A stretch of DNA of 64,000 nt from Branchiostoma floridae. Taxonomy: Eukaryota > Chordata > Leptocardii > Amphioxiformes > Branchiostomatidae. Within the stretch, counting starts at the first letter, position 1; every line of letters starts with the position of its first letter. The notes under the pieces were generated by a model. The model was not told the DNA's origin. It worked only from the letters and a program-made list of their open reading frames with translations, and did no database searches. The position numbers and the translations under genes are program-made. Positions 10,500 through 21,858 of the stretch are shown here, piece after piece. The stretch spans positions 26,773,278 to 26,837,277 of the forward strand of contig NC_049983.1 in NCBI RefSeq assembly GCF_000003815.2. Direction: 5' to 3'.

Positions 10500-12610
10500 T
10501 ATCAAGCTGCCTGGAAGAACAACGATTGTACAACGCCACTGGGTACAATAAAGTGGTGGGGAAATCATGGAAGCTTTGATCATGCTCCTACCAAACATTA
10601 ATCAGTTAAAACCTTTATGGTTCGGCCGTTTAAAGAGTGTTTTTTTTTAGATCTGAGGAAAAGAACCTGTAAGCTGATCTAATACTGGTTGTGTCGAGTT
10701 GGGCAGGAGGGTTCATTGACCGGGGGAACTTTCACAGATTCTTTTGACAGGTACAATGAACGGTGGTGAAAGATAGTCCAAACGCAGAACAACGATTGTA
10801 CAATGCTACTGGGTGCAATAAAGTGGTGGGGAAATCATGGCAGCTTTGATCATGCGCCTACCAAACATTAATCACTTAAACCTTTATGGGACAGTTTAGA
10901 AGATCAGAGTGGGTTTCCAACGGAATCCTTTTAACCCTGCGGGACAGAATCTGCAAGCTGATCTAATATTGGTTGTGTCGAGTTGGGCAAGAGGGTTGAC
11001 TGACCGGAGAAACTTTCACGGATCCTTTTGACAGGTACAATGATCAATGGTGAAAGTTCAAAAGCAAGACAACAATTGTACAACGCTACTGGGGACAATA
11101 AAGTGGTGGGCAAATCATTGCAGCTTTGATCATACGACTGCCAAACATTAATCAGTTAAAACCTGTATGGAACAGTTTAGAAGATCAGAGTGGGTTTCCA
11201 ACGAAATCCTTTTAAACCTGTGGGACAGAAACTGTAAGCTGATCTAATATTGGTGGTGTCGAGTTGGGCAGAAGTGTTTAATAACCGGGGGAACTTTCAG
11301 ATTCTTTAGACAGATACAATGAGCAGTGGTGAAAGATAGTCCAAAAGCAACACGACGATTGTACAGCGCTACTGACGATTGTACAGCGCTACTGACGATT
11401 GTACAGCGCTTTGATCCTGCGCCTGCCGAACATTGATCAGTTAAAACCTTTATGGGACGGTTTAGAAGAGTCAGTTCCTAACAAAATTCTTCCAAAACAA
11501 CGATTGTACAACGCTAATGGGTACAATAAAGTGGTGGGGAAATCATGGAAGCTTTGATCATGCTCCTGCCAAACATAAATCAGTTAAAACCTTCATGGTT
11601 TGGCCGTTTAAAGAGTTGTTTTTAGATCTGCGGGACAGAACCTGTAAGCTGATCTAATACTGGTTGTGTCGAGTTGGGCAGGAGGGTTCACTGACCGCAG
11701 TAAATTTCCCGGATTCTTTCGACAGGTACAATGAACAGTGGTGAAAGTTCAAAAGCAACAATTGTACAACGCTACTGGGGACAATAAAGTTGTGGGCAAA
11801 TCATGGCAGCTTTGATCATGTGCCTGCCAAACATTAATCAGTTAAAACCTTTATGTGGCGGTTTAGAAAATCAGAGTGGGTTTCAAAAAAATCATTTTAA
11901 ACCTGCGATACAAAATCTGTAAGATGGCTTAATACTGGTTGTGGAGAGGTGGGCAGGAGGGTTCACTGACCGCAGTAACTTTCCCGGATTCTTTTGACAG
12001 GTACAATGAACAGTGGTGAAAGATAGTCCAAACGCAGAACAACGATTGTAAAACGCTACTGGGTACAATAAAGCGGTGGGGAAATCATGGCAGCTTTGAT
12101 CATGCGCCTGCCAAACATTAATCAGTTAAAACCTTCATGGGTCGGCCTTTTAGAACAGTGGGTTTCAATGACATCCTTTTGGATCCCCGGAAAAGAGACA
12201 GTAAGCTGGTTTAACACTGGTTGTGGAGAGGTGGGCAGGAGGGTTCATTGACCGGAGAAACTTTCCCGGGTCCTTTTGATAGGTATGATGAACAGTGGTG
12301 AAAGATAGTCCAAAGGCAAGACAACGATTGTACAGCGCTACTGGGTACAATAAAGTGGTGGGGAAATCATGGCAGCTTTGATCATGCGCATGCCAAACAT
12401 TAATCAGTTAAAACCTTTATATTGGTCGGCCGTTTAAAGACATGAAAGAGTGGATTTCCAACGAAATTCTTTTATGCATGAGGGACAGAGACAGTAAGCT
12501 GGTTCAACACTGGTGGTGGAGAGGTGAGCAGGATGGTTCAATGACCGGAGGAACTTTCCCCGATTCTTTTGATAGGTATAATATAAGCAGCACTTGGTGA
12601 ATGATTGTCC
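10500..12610. repeat. Minisatellite, ~280-bp unit, about 7-8 copies
   Basis: Repeats of 'ACAACGATTGTACAACGCTA', 'GGGAAATCATGGCAGCTTTG', 'CCAAACATTAATCAG' and 'GTGTCGAGTTGGGCAGGAG'. The 'GATTGTACA' landmark occurs near 10524, 10793, 11074, 11356, 11504, 11763, 12043 and 12327. One short unit (about 11350-11500) contains a local triplication of 'ACTGACGATTGTACAGCGCT'. No coding signal. Confidence 0.85.
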
Positions 12611-12900
12611 CATAGCCTTTCAGAAGCCGAAGGGCTAGTGATTATCCGCTGTGTCAAGGGCACAGTATTCTGTATCTATATCAATATAGTCGGTATAACC
12701 GCCCTTCGGCGTAACACATCAGTATTGGAAGGTGGAGTCTAACCCTCTCCTTCCACTACCTTTTACCTCCCCAACAAAAGTCAGGTCCTTTTTGTTTACT
12801 CTTCGAAAAAGAAAAATTCAAATGCCTTTCCCAATGACAAAACGTCTAGTCAGTAATAACAGGAATTGAACGATTGCAAACTTTGAGTTTTCTCTTGTTA
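12611..12900 (-). repeat. SINE-related fragment
   Basis: Contains 'CCCTTCGGCGTAACACATCAG' (a dispersed motif also near 16980 and 57870) and 'CTCTCCTTCCACTACCTTTTACCTCC', which is shared with the minus-strand SINEs at 21290-21545 and 57200-57410. Confidence 0.5.
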
Positions 12901-13078
12901 GTCGTGCACGTGTCGAGAAAGGAAAGTGATCTCGACCTAGTTTTAGCTGACTGAAAAGCTAGACTACCACTGATCGTGACAGAGACAACAGACGCTATGT
13001 ATAGTATCTAAAGATATCGGGGAAATTCCCCTAGCTTTTTTCAACAAGCACAATAACAGTGGACATGGCTTAACTCCC

Positions 13079-13281
13079 GTCCTTATACCCTCCTCACATT
13101 AGGCGCGATTCGATCGGACGACGAGTCTGCGAGCTCTAAATTACGAGGAGGCATGACCCTAATGCCGACGAAGAAATGGCAGAGTTCCCCCTTCCCGTCA
13201 GGATCATGCCTCCTCGTAATTTAGAGCTCGCAGACTCATCTTCCGATCGAATCGCTCCTAATGTGAGGGGGTTATAAGGAC
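13079..13281. mobile_element. Foldback element with ~82-bp arms
   Basis: The left arm (13079-13160) runs from 'GTCCTTATACCC' through 'GAGCTCTAAATTACGAGGAG'; the right arm (13200-13281) is its reverse complement with a few mismatches. The intervening ~40 bp is unrelated. No ORF; a MITE or foldback transposon. Confidence 0.75.
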
Positions 13282-13319
13282 TGCAACCCTTCCCGGTAGC
13301 GTGCATGTCAGGTGAGCGA

Positions 13320-13375
13320 CACAGCCGGAATCGAACTCGCGGCTTCTAGTTCCAGAAGCAGGGCCGCTGAACAAT
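13320..13375 (-). repeat. tRNA-like SINE head fragment
   Basis: On the minus strand there is a B box ('GAGTTCGATTCCGGC') preceded by a hairpin CTTCT/AGAAG resembling an anticodon arm. No full cloverleaf. Confidence 0.35.
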
Positions 13376-14000
13376 GGACAACACACGCAAATTCCAGATG
13401 TTCTGTACATGATACGAGAAAGGCTGTCTTGGATCTTTGTCCCTAACAGCTGGGTCTGTCACAGCCTATTTGAAAACTCTGCCCCCGCGCCGTAAGTCGG
13501 ATGTATGACAGTAAACCAGGGATTCGGGCTCCGCCAGATCAAGAAGCTCCTCTATCCGTAATTTAGATTAAGTAACGTAACTGAGCATCAACCAAACACC
13601 TCCGAGGCTTAATACAACATCATCAGTTAAGCACAGATTGTTACCGTCCGTGCGTGTATCGACCCTACATTTAGCGCAAAGACACCCCACATTCGGTCGG
13701 CACTCTCATATTGATTAATTTCATACTGTATTGGACCTGTGGTCAATAAACAAAAGACATCAGATAAAGGCAGTATTTAGCCGATGACAAAGCTTGTCAG
13801 TTTGTAATACTAAGAGTGTTAGCGCTGACGGGGGAATGTACTGTGTTAGACAGGGACAATATATGGGACAAGTGACATTTGAAAAGAAAGCTCAGAGTGC
13901 GGTTAGACGTAATCAAATGCCCGTCTGCACGCTACTTACTGGCACCTGTCACCTGCGTCCAGGGCGTAGAGAAGCCAGATTGAAATGTTCCCGGGAAGCA
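13376..14000. other. Unassigned spacer
   Basis: No gene recognised. About 13480-13720 looks single-copy and GC-balanced. The plus-strand ORF at 13794-14024 has no domain and I do not support it as a gene. Confidence 0.4.
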
Positions 14001-14019
14001 TTTTTAATCGTAACAGAAG

Positions 14020-14350
14020 AATAATGAATTTCTGCTCATTATCACTACATTATCATTATTACTGTGTACCACAAAGAACAGTCAGTGAAAATTTCAGTCA
14101 TGTAGCCTGTGAAAGTGGAGAAAAATACAAATATATTGCTCTTACAGTCAGCCTGTGACCGATATCTTAAGCATTTTTAATCAGAACAAAAGGATTAAGA
14201 ATTATGCTCATTAAAACTACATACATTGTTACATGTACTATGTGCTACAAAACAGTCAGTGAAAATTTCAGAGTCACACAATGTCGTGAAGGTGACTTCT
14301 GTACCTGTGAATGTGGAGAAACATACAAATATTGCCCTTACAGTCCGCCT
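14020..14350. repeat. Diverged ~165-bp tandem duplication
   Basis: 'CAGTCAGTGAAAATTTCAG', 'TGTGAA(A/T)GTGGAGAAA' and 'CTTACAGTC(A/C)GCCTGTGACC' occur in the same order in two halves, about 14030-14165 and 14200-14350. The 'CAGTCAGTGAAAATTTCAGA(G)TCACACAATGTC' stretch also resembles part of the receptor promoter modules (for example 27119-27150), suggesting a shared dispersed repeat. Confidence 0.55.
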
Positions 14351-14532
14351 GTGACCGATATATCGCTTGTCAATGCGGTGAGTAATGAAATAATCATGGC
14401 TGGGGTACAGCGGGTCGCCACCGCCCGGGTCTCGGCCTTTGTGCGCTCCCAATCCGTGTGAACCCGGGCGGAGCCGCGGTGTCAGAAGGGCGACACGCAG
14501 ATCGATACAACGCGCGAAACTGGGTCAACAGT

Positions 14533-14691
14533 AGCCGCCATAGCAGGCTCTCTGGGCCTTTATTCGTCTCGTAATACACTTTTGCTGGCCATTTCTTGTA
14601 CGGGCCGGCAGTAACTTATAAGCGACCCAGTACAAAACGAAAAGGCCAGCAGAAGTGTATTACGAGCCGAAAAAGGCCTGCTATGGAGGCT
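14533..14691. mobile_element. Imperfect foldback MITE
   Basis: Left 'AGCCGCCATAGCAGGC' plus 'CTCGTAATACACTTTTGCTGG'; right 'CCAGCAGAAGTGTATTACGAG' plus 'GGCCTGCTATGGAGGCT'. The arms are reverse complements with small indels. Confidence 0.65.
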
Positions 14692-15309
14692 AGTTCAACA
14701 CTCCGTACATATAAAAGGAGCTGTGAGGATGGGCTTATTCTTAGACTCAGACTTTCACCTCTGTTTTCTTTGTTTTGAGGTTACTAACGTCAACTTGCTA
14801 AAGATTCTGTAGTCTATGTACCGACTATAAGGTTTCATCCACTCACACTTGGAAGTCTCCTAAACTTCTCGGTAAGTGTGGCAGATTCAATTTGACACTT
14901 CTATTTAACGTCCTGGGACGTCCCTAGCCGGAGCTCCGCAGTTCCCTAGGTTTGAACTCTGAGCAGATGTTGGGGCGGAATATGGTAGTGTTATGACTGT
15001 CAAACTTCAGTACTATCCGTCATCCGAAAACGCAGTCGACACCAGACGGCATGCATTACTTTGCAGCAATCAAGGCATCAATTATGTGTTCCATGGCATA
15101 GGAATAGGCAACGGGAACCATGCAAAGACGCCTTTCACGTCTATCTATTCATTATTTCATTCACTCCATTCATGGGTATTGTTATTCACGGGTTGGGCAT
15201 TTACCGTTGAGTAAACGCCCTGCAGTTGCAATCAGTCTTTTCATGGGTCTGGAATGCTCGAAAGGAATTCGGCAAGAGCACCTACCATGGACACGTCCAT
15301 AGTGCTGAA

Positions 15310-15600
15310 ATTATGGGTGTTCTAAACCCAGCAAGTACACACTGGGACAGCAAGCTTTCCTCACTTTACTCGGGTGAAAATGAGTGCCTAGCTTCGGCTG
15401 GGGCCGTCCCTCGGATAGGACATAAAATGGAGGTCCCGTGTCTGGGGAGAGCCATACCCCAGGCACGTTAAAGAACCCGCCACACGTGCGATGGTGCGGT
15501 GTGAGTGGTTCAAAGACCTAGAGTCCCATGGCCGCACCTGGGGCAATTACTGTAGTATTGTGGTCACCTGAGTGGCGCCGAATGGCAGCTCGCTCCAGAC
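15310..15600 (+). repeat. SINE body, 5' truncated
   Basis: Matches the body of the SINE at 7082-7320 ('CTTTACTCGGGTGAAAATGAG', 'GGATAGGACATAAAATGGAGG', 'GAGAGCCATACCCCAGGCACG'). It lacks a clear tRNA head. Confidence 0.6.
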
Positions 15601-17150
15601 CCTTACTATTTAGCCCCGCCTATTTAAAGCTCCTCGCAATTCAGCCCCTCGCTGCCATCCAATAACAATAACTTTCTTATCTTGTTTAGTTCAGATCGTC
15701 ATACAAAACGACTTAAAAACCCTTCAGATGTTTTTCTAGCTTACACAAACTGGAATTTCTGGAATATGCCGTCCTTGTCTCCGTTAGCCCTTTGTAATAG
15801 CCACAGGCTAGTTGGACAGCCCTGGCTGTGCATGCTGAACAACCAAACCAGTAAAGGAGAAAAAAACAATGAAACTAGTGTATGGGGAAATCAAGCACAA
15901 GTTGAACAGGAATTAATCTACGCAAAACAGAGTGCAGGTGATGGAATTTGATACAGCAGCGCCCCAGGTCAAGGCTAAGGTCACCGTATGACGTCAGGCT
16001 AGACTGGTGACGCCTTTGTAGCCATGTGGGGACCGTAAAGAAACCCTGTTTAACATGTAGACGTCCGGAGACGAGTCAGGCATCTGTACTTCTAAAATGC
16101 GTCCGTGTGTGTCATAGTTTGATGCTGTTCTTTGCTCATAGCTTTATTAATGATGTATTAAATACTGTAACCCTGTACGAGGCCCTGTAACACATCAGAC
16201 CATACCAACATTAGACTTAGGGGGAAAACCTGTTGTTATATCCATGAAATATTGAGATGTTGTTCTGGGTATATCTGTCTGTGTGTGTGTGTGTGTGTAT
16301 GTGTGTGTGTGTGTGACTTTGAATTCATTGATTAGTGTGTCTGTGTTACTGTATCAACATAACTTTAGAACCCCTACGCGGATTGTAGTGATATTTGGTG
16401 AGTGGATAAGGACTGGGAACACGTTCAGGTCAAGGTCAATATTTGTTTTGAAATAGTTCGAGTTCTGACATTTTACATCTTTCTCAGTGAGTTTTTTTTT
16501 TTCCTGTCAGCCAAGCCAAGTTAAGTCAATGCCAGTAAGTCTACTTTTCAACAGGCAAGTTGATGGAGGAGTTATCATTACGGATAAGGATGAAAATATT
16601 AATAGGCCAACTTTATCTTCTACTCCACTCACTCACTCACTCGCTCTTGTCCAGGAAAATGCCTTCCTCCATTTTGTACTAATTTTGTGTTCGTGAGAAT
16701 TTCCTGCATGTTCTAGTTTTGCTGGAAGCTGGATTTGAAGCGTGGTCATCCTTCATTGACGCTCAAGAGGGTGATTGAGGGTCAATGAAACCTCTGGCTG
16801 CAAGGTACTGTATTTTCTGAATAAAGTTTCTTAGCCTGTAATTATTGTACATACATGTAGCATCTGACGTCTCTGTCTTGAGTAGTCACAACGCAGCTCA
16901 ACTGTTAATTGGGCCAAACTGGAACAAGGTCCCTTTCTGTATCTGTATCTTTATAGCCAGTATAACGGCTGTTCGGCATAACACACCAGCTTTGCAGGCA
17001 CGCGGCGCAGCAGCAGCTGGTTATATTACACATTCACGTGTGCACAAAACGGTGGACTTCAAAACAATTTAGCTCTGTTTAAAATCCATTTTTGTATTCA
17101 TGTGTTGAACATCTTCACAATGTTTAAAAAAACACACATCAGTATTTGGC
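15601..17150. other. Spacer with a (GT)n microsatellite
   Basis: A (TG)n run lies at about 16277-16315. A dispersed repeat motif ('GGCATAACACACCAGCTTTG') is near 16975-16995 and recurs near 57870. No exon recognised; the short ORFs are unremarkable. Confidence 0.5.
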
Positions 17151-17153
17151 TAT

Positions 17154-17159
17154 TTTATT
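17154..17159 (-). terminator. Candidate poly(A) signal for the REXO4-like gene
   Basis: TTTATT on the plus strand is AATAAA on the minus strand, about 400 bp downstream of the REXO4-like stop codon. It is a plausible end of the 3' UTR; no other evidence. Confidence 0.4.
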
Positions 17160-17560
17160 CAGCCCACAATGCTCTATTTCTTTACCATTCAACTTTGTCT
17201 CATGTCTTTGCATATGTTATTTTACTATTTACAGTTAGGGATCTTAGACTTTGATTGGAAGTCATATTTGTATCCACCTCGTACACCTTGTACAGTCTAT
17301 AGTTGTCCCTGGCCAGTAGACTTGCCATAGTCGATCATGAGTGGCTGTCCATCAGTTGTCACAGCTTATCAGTGTTCCATCAAGTACAACTCCCCAAGTT
17401 CATAAAAATTCATACATGATATTGTGCACTATAATTTGATAAAAGATGAAACTGGAACATAAACAGTGGAACATAAACAGTGGAACTGGAACAAAACTAC
17501 ATCAACAGAACAAAGGTTTCTTTTTGTTCTGTTTTTTCACAAAGACTCTGTAAAACGTGA

Positions 17561-17695
17561 TCACATCAGTCCTGAGTGCTGCTGGCTCCTCTGTAGCTGC
17601 ACCTCCCGTGCCTTGGCACCGCCGGGCCGACAGAACGCCTCCCACTCTTTCTTGTGCAGGGTGTACAGTCGCATGGCAACCTGGGCATCCTGGAT
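17561..17695 (-). CDS. REXO4: REXO4-like 3'-5' exonuclease, terminal coding exon
   Basis: The minus-strand exon starts after an acceptor (…GTGTGTTACAG) and reads IQDAQVAMRLYTLHKKEWEA, then a basic tail to TGA at 17563-17561. This closely resembles the end of the exonuclease domain of REXO4 (XPMC2H), a nuclear DEDDh RNA exonuclease. The D of 'IQDAQ' would be the last acidic residue of the Exo III motif H-x4-D; the H lies in the exon at 59781-59858, which joins in phase 0 (…GEHCS | IQDAQ…). The other catalytic acidic residues (Exo I/II) must be in exons beyond the right edge. Next to the acceptor is a minisatellite that has copied the acceptor and exon start. The related exonucleases ISG20L2 and AEN are less likely alternatives, judged on the 'EHCSIQDAQ…MRLY…KKEWE' pattern. 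Confidence 0.75.
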   Translation of the reverse strand: MQDAQVAMRLYTLHKKEWEAFCRPGGAKAREVQLQRSQQHSGLM

Positions 17696-18290
17696 CTGTA
17701 ACACACAGAACAGAATTGTCACTATGGTAACCTGAACATTTTGGATTTGTAGAACATCAAACAAAATAATCCCCATGGTAACGACCTCATGGCAACCTGG
17801 GCATCCTGGATCTGTAGAACACAGAACAGAACTGTCACCATGGTAACACACAGTCTCATAGCAACGTTGGCATCCTGGATCTGTAGAACAACGAACAGAA
17901 CTATCACTATGGTAACACACAGTCTCGTTGCAACCTGGGCATCCTGGATCTGTAGAACACAGAACACAACTGTAACTATGGTAACACACAGTCTCATGGC
18001 AACCTGGTCATCATGGATCTGTAGAACACAGAACAGAGCTGTCACTATGGTAACAGTCTCATGGCAACCTGGGTATCCTAGATCTGTAGAACACAGGACA
18101 GAACTATCACTATGGTAACACAGTATCATGGCAACCTGGGCATCCCAGATCTGTAGAACACAGAACAGAACTGTCACGAAGGTAACAGTTTTGGAGCAAC
18201 CTGGGTATCCTAGATCTGTAGAATACAGCACAGAACTGTCACCATGGAAGCACACAAATATACAGTATCATAGCAACCTAAATATTCCCA
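17665..18290. repeat. 60-70-bp VNTR built from the REXO4 splice acceptor and exon start
   Basis: About nine units of 'ATGGCAACCTGGGCATCC', 'TGGATCTGTAGAACACAGAA' and 'CAGAACTGTCACCATGGTAAC'. The CTGTAG acceptor complement recurs near 17697, 17752, 17813, 17881, 17950, 18019, 18084, 18151 and 18216. Read on the minus strand each unit contains a pyrimidine-rich acceptor (TTCTGTGTTCTACAG) followed by ATCCAGGATGCCCAGG, which is the first coding sequence of the terminal exon. Unit lengths vary (55-70 bp), so reading frames are not kept across units. The long minus-strand ORFs here are by-products. Confidence 0.85.
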
Positions 18291-18299
18291 GTGTGTGAT

Positions 18300-19640
18300 G
18301 TATCAAACTGATCAGCAAACCACCTACCATCAGTACAGAACTGATAATGTATGCAGTGATGCAGTTTACAGGTTACCTGATACAGAATGATAGAAACACA
18401 TTTGTCAGCAAGGAAAGTAAATCAACAGTCTACCTGGGCCCAGGTGAACTGAATGAGAATTACGTCTCAGGGGAGTTTAACTGGTGATCCAAGTTTAGCT
18501 CACTCGTAGGTACTTTGTACAATAAATGGGAAGGTCTGAATCCCTGAGACCATTTCAAGCCATGAGATGTCACATCTGTCTTTATTTTTTACTCATCCAC
18601 ATGGCAAATCACTCGATGTGCCACCCTTAAAGACTCATCCTACAGACTGCACACAAAGCTTTGATTAAACGCTATACTCAAAGCTCAGCACCAGGGCAGC
18701 ACAATACGTCAGAAAGTGACAGGTTAGATGGGGTTAACAGCAGTGAAGTACTGACCTAGCTGTACTGAAGTACTGACCAATCTTTCTTCTTACTATAGGG
18801 TCACCACATAACAAGACCACTTCAAGGTGACATGTTATCAATAGGACTGGAACAGCATCTCTTCTGTCACACTATTTTCTTTTTTAATCACAGAATTGAC
18901 TTAAACTGTATTAAAATGTATGACATCTAACTAAAGTTCCCATCCTGAAACTTTGGGTGCCAAGGTAGTGACTTTCTTCTGTAAGTATCTGTTTTCATGT
19001 TTATCATCCAGTTAACCATGAGATTTTTTTCTAAGACAGAAAACCAAGCAAGACAACTCGAAAACACCTGGATGTGATATTAGACAGTGCCCATCTCTGT
19101 TTCTGTCACCCTTGGGCCACAACATATTGTGCAATCACTAACTGTAACTGTAGGGGACTGACACACCCAGGCACACAGACACACACAAACACAATCACAT
19201 TGACTCCGTTATTTACATGTAAATATAGCGCTGCTTATATGTATAGAAATCAATGTAGTATGTTTTTGTTCCTTTTCTAGATGTATATGTTGAATAATTA
19301 TGTGAGTATCGTCCATCAAGCCCTAGGTAAACCTTGGATAAATATCATAAAGCTACACATTTGCAAGTCAGAATGTCAATCGTACAACTAACAGTCTTCC
19401 TATTGTATAACATAACAGTCGTCCTTTTGATGATAGTCTTTATTTGAACATCGAACAAAACTTATGCTACATCTTCAACTCTAACAAATTTAATATATAT
19501 GTGAAGCCAGTCATTTTAATTCAGTCCACCAGTAAAGTCAGTCATACTAAGTGAGCTTTATTTATAGCTATTATTTCAACTGTCAACATCATGGGTACGA
19601 GTTTGAGCGTGTGCAATTGTTTATAAGGTCATATTGTGTC
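18300..19640. other. Spacer inside the REXO4 intron
   Basis: No exon or repeat family recognised. A short (CA)-rich stretch is near 19170-19195. Short ORFs have no domains. Confidence 0.4.
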
Positions 19641-20290
19641 AAAAGTAGGTGGGTGTTCTTGTTGTCAAAGTAGTCAACAGTTTACATCCCAACATACCTG
19701 AGGCTCGTCCATGACAACAGAAGGGTCAAGGTATGTGCCCTTTTGTCTATGCAAATGGTATACACACCAACTGCGCAGTTACATTTTATGTACTGTTAAC
19801 AGATCTAGAGTTTGCCCCACTAGATACCACCCACAGGTGTGACTTCCTTGACTATTTTCAGACTAGGTGCGCACTTCCAACTGCACCATAACTGTAACAG
19901 ATCTTTAGTTTGCTGCACCAGGTACCACCCCACAGGTGTGACTTCCTTGACAAGTCTTCAGACCAGGTGTGCACTTCCAACTGAAGGCCAGTCTTCAACC
20001 TTAAGGATAGACTAACTATTGACTGTACATGTTCTTTAGAACACTTTCTCTGGGTAAGTCTTCGTCTTTGTCTTATGTTTAGAACTCTCCTGTTTCTATT
20101 CAAATGCGTTGTGGACTTAGGGATTGTTACAGTACACAACTTGTATTTCTGTGAAAGTTTGTGGAATTTCTGCCATAAATTAACACATTTTGGTGCCAAC
20201 TTTCTAGCTAAGATATACTTCACCAATTTTACATTCTGATGACTGAAAATATTCTGGAAATACACCAAAATGCAGCCAGATGTTATTTTT
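19640..20290 (+). promoter_or_regulatory. Promoter / first-exon module of LRR receptor gene 1
   Basis: This module recurs before every receptor gene. Its order is 'GTCAAGGTATG', a perfect octamer ATGCAAAT (about 19749-19756), 'CCAACTGCGCAG', a likely noncoding exon with 'GTGCACTTCCAACTGAAGG', and a donor TCTCTGG|GTAAGT with the exon ending at 20053. After it comes 'GTATTTCTGTGAAAGTTTGTGG'. A partial tandem copy ('AGATCTAGAGTTTGCCCCAC' and 'AGATCTTTAGTTTGCTGCACC') lies at 19800-19990. Promoter function is inferred from conservation and the splice donor. Confidence 0.55.
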
Positions 20291-21290
20291 TCTGTTCATT
20301 TCCTTGTCAGGAACTGTTACAGTCCAATGCAGTGTTGTAGCCAGCCTGAATTTTTTTCTGTCTCCTGGATTTTGAATAGAAATCCTGTCGAAGGCACAAC
20401 AATCCTAGGGGGTCTGGGGGTATGCTCCCCAGGAAAATTTTGAAATCTAGACCCTCTAAAATGCTATAATTTTTTATTTTGAGAGGCAAATTTTGCTGGT
20501 AGACTCAGCTTGGTTCAATTAGAATCTTTATATGCAGATTTTTGTCTGTCAGAGGGTTATGGAATGGGCAAAATTTTTTGGCCGTTCCCAGCAGCAAAAA
20601 TCCATCAAAGGACAGAAGCTGCCTAGAAACCTGGTACTATGTTTGCTAGGGAGCAGCAAGTAGACAAGACTGTTGAGTAGCTACTGCTGAGTCATAATGT
20701 AGTAAGACAATGGAGAAACAAGATATGTTTAACCTGATTGTTGAACAGCAATGAAGATTAAGTTAAAGCAATACAGAAACGGCTACTCAGAACATAATCT
20801 TGACTGTCTTACACTACAGGTACAACAGTTCTTACAAAAAAAGACGTCTTGGTTAAAGAAAGACCAAAGATTTCCTGTAGAGCTTAGATTCCACAGGTAA
20901 GTAAACTTTTTTTTGTACAAAAAATTTGTCAATGCCAGCACATATTATTACCTGGATGTTAACCTTAATCAACATATCAAAACACAATTTTTTTTAAATT
21001 GCTGGAAAAAAGAGTGTAAGTTTCTTTCCTTTTTTTGAGCATATTGATCGAATCCTGGGCTTTGATTTTGTCTTAGCAATTATCATTGGTACCAAAAAGG
21101 TCTTTTTTTTCCATTTTCACAAGAAATTACTTCCTCATTAACCACTAAATAAATATAGAAGCATGGCAGTTTTTGGTTTTTGGTTGGGCTGCAGCTCTTT
21201 TTGTCAATTTATAATGGAAATTAATGAATTTTCCAAAAAAAGAGGGTAAAGGCACTCAGTTCCATAGCCTTTTTGAGGCCAATATACATT
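20291..21290 (+). other. 5' intron region of gene 1 with a possible second noncoding exon
   Basis: A candidate small exon ends at 20896 with CCACAG|GTAAGT and could start after 'TTTCCTGTAG' (about 20880). The rest shows no clear feature. Genes 2-6 use a different, mutually similar second exon. Confidence 0.3.
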
Positions 21291-21545
21291 TGGGACAGTG
21301 GGTTGTTAACTTATTATCCATTGTGTCTAGGGCACATGAGACGCAGAGCCCATCCCTCTCCTTCCACTACATTCTAACTTAGCAAACAAAGTCAGGTATC
21401 CATTTTTACACCTGGGTGGAGTAAGGAAAGTCGTGTAAAGTGCCTTTCCCAAGGGCACAAATTGCTAGCATGGCAGGATTTGAACCCTGGACCTCTGGTT
21501 TTCTGTCCAAATACCCTGTAGTTATGCCACACGACCCCACAATGT
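21290..21545 (-). repeat. tRNA-derived SINE, minus orientation
   Basis: On the minus strand: A-box-like 'GTCGTGTGGCATAACTACAGG', B box 'GGTTCAAATCC', then a body with 'CTTGGGAAAGGCAC' and 'CCTTACTCCACCCAGG'. It is inserted in the 5' intron of gene 1 and is absent at this place in genes 2-6. Confidence 0.65.
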
Positions 21546-21858
21546 TTTTGTGTGTTGATGAAATGAAAAAAAAAATTAATCTACAAGTTGGTACCATACT
21601 GCTTTTATCTGAATAAATTTTTCATGACCGCAACGGAGGCCACTGTTAAATAATGTTCCTACCTTCTTGCCACTTGGGTGGTTGGTTGGCATGTGGACTG
21701 TACCACTACAGCACTTGTCAAGGGGTGGTACAATTTTTGAAAATCTTTGTTCATTATAATATTATTATCATGTCACTAAAGAAATTGTTAAAAAATGGAA
21801 ATCAGGACATCATGTGATGGTTTATACTCTTCTTCCCGTACCAGGCACAGAGACCATC

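Noticed and set aside
14195-14461. Overlapping 85-aa ORFs on both strands with several cysteines
   Set aside because: The segment is one half of a tandem duplication whose other half is not open; the cysteine pattern matches no domain I know.
17561-18255. Long minus-strand ORFs with repeated VLFCVLQIQDAQVAMRL as a repeat-containing protein
   Set aside because: They are readings through a noncoding minisatellite with changing frame; only the last 135 bp is a supported exon.
19858-20268. 136-aa minus-strand ORF
   Set aside because: It is antisense to the gene 1 promoter module and not maintained in the other modules.
21814-21858. ATG at 21814 as start of receptor gene 1
   Set aside because: It lies before a splice acceptor conserved in all six genes (…CCAG at 21841-21844) and its residues are not conserved; the ATG at 21859 opens a signal peptide shared by all copies.
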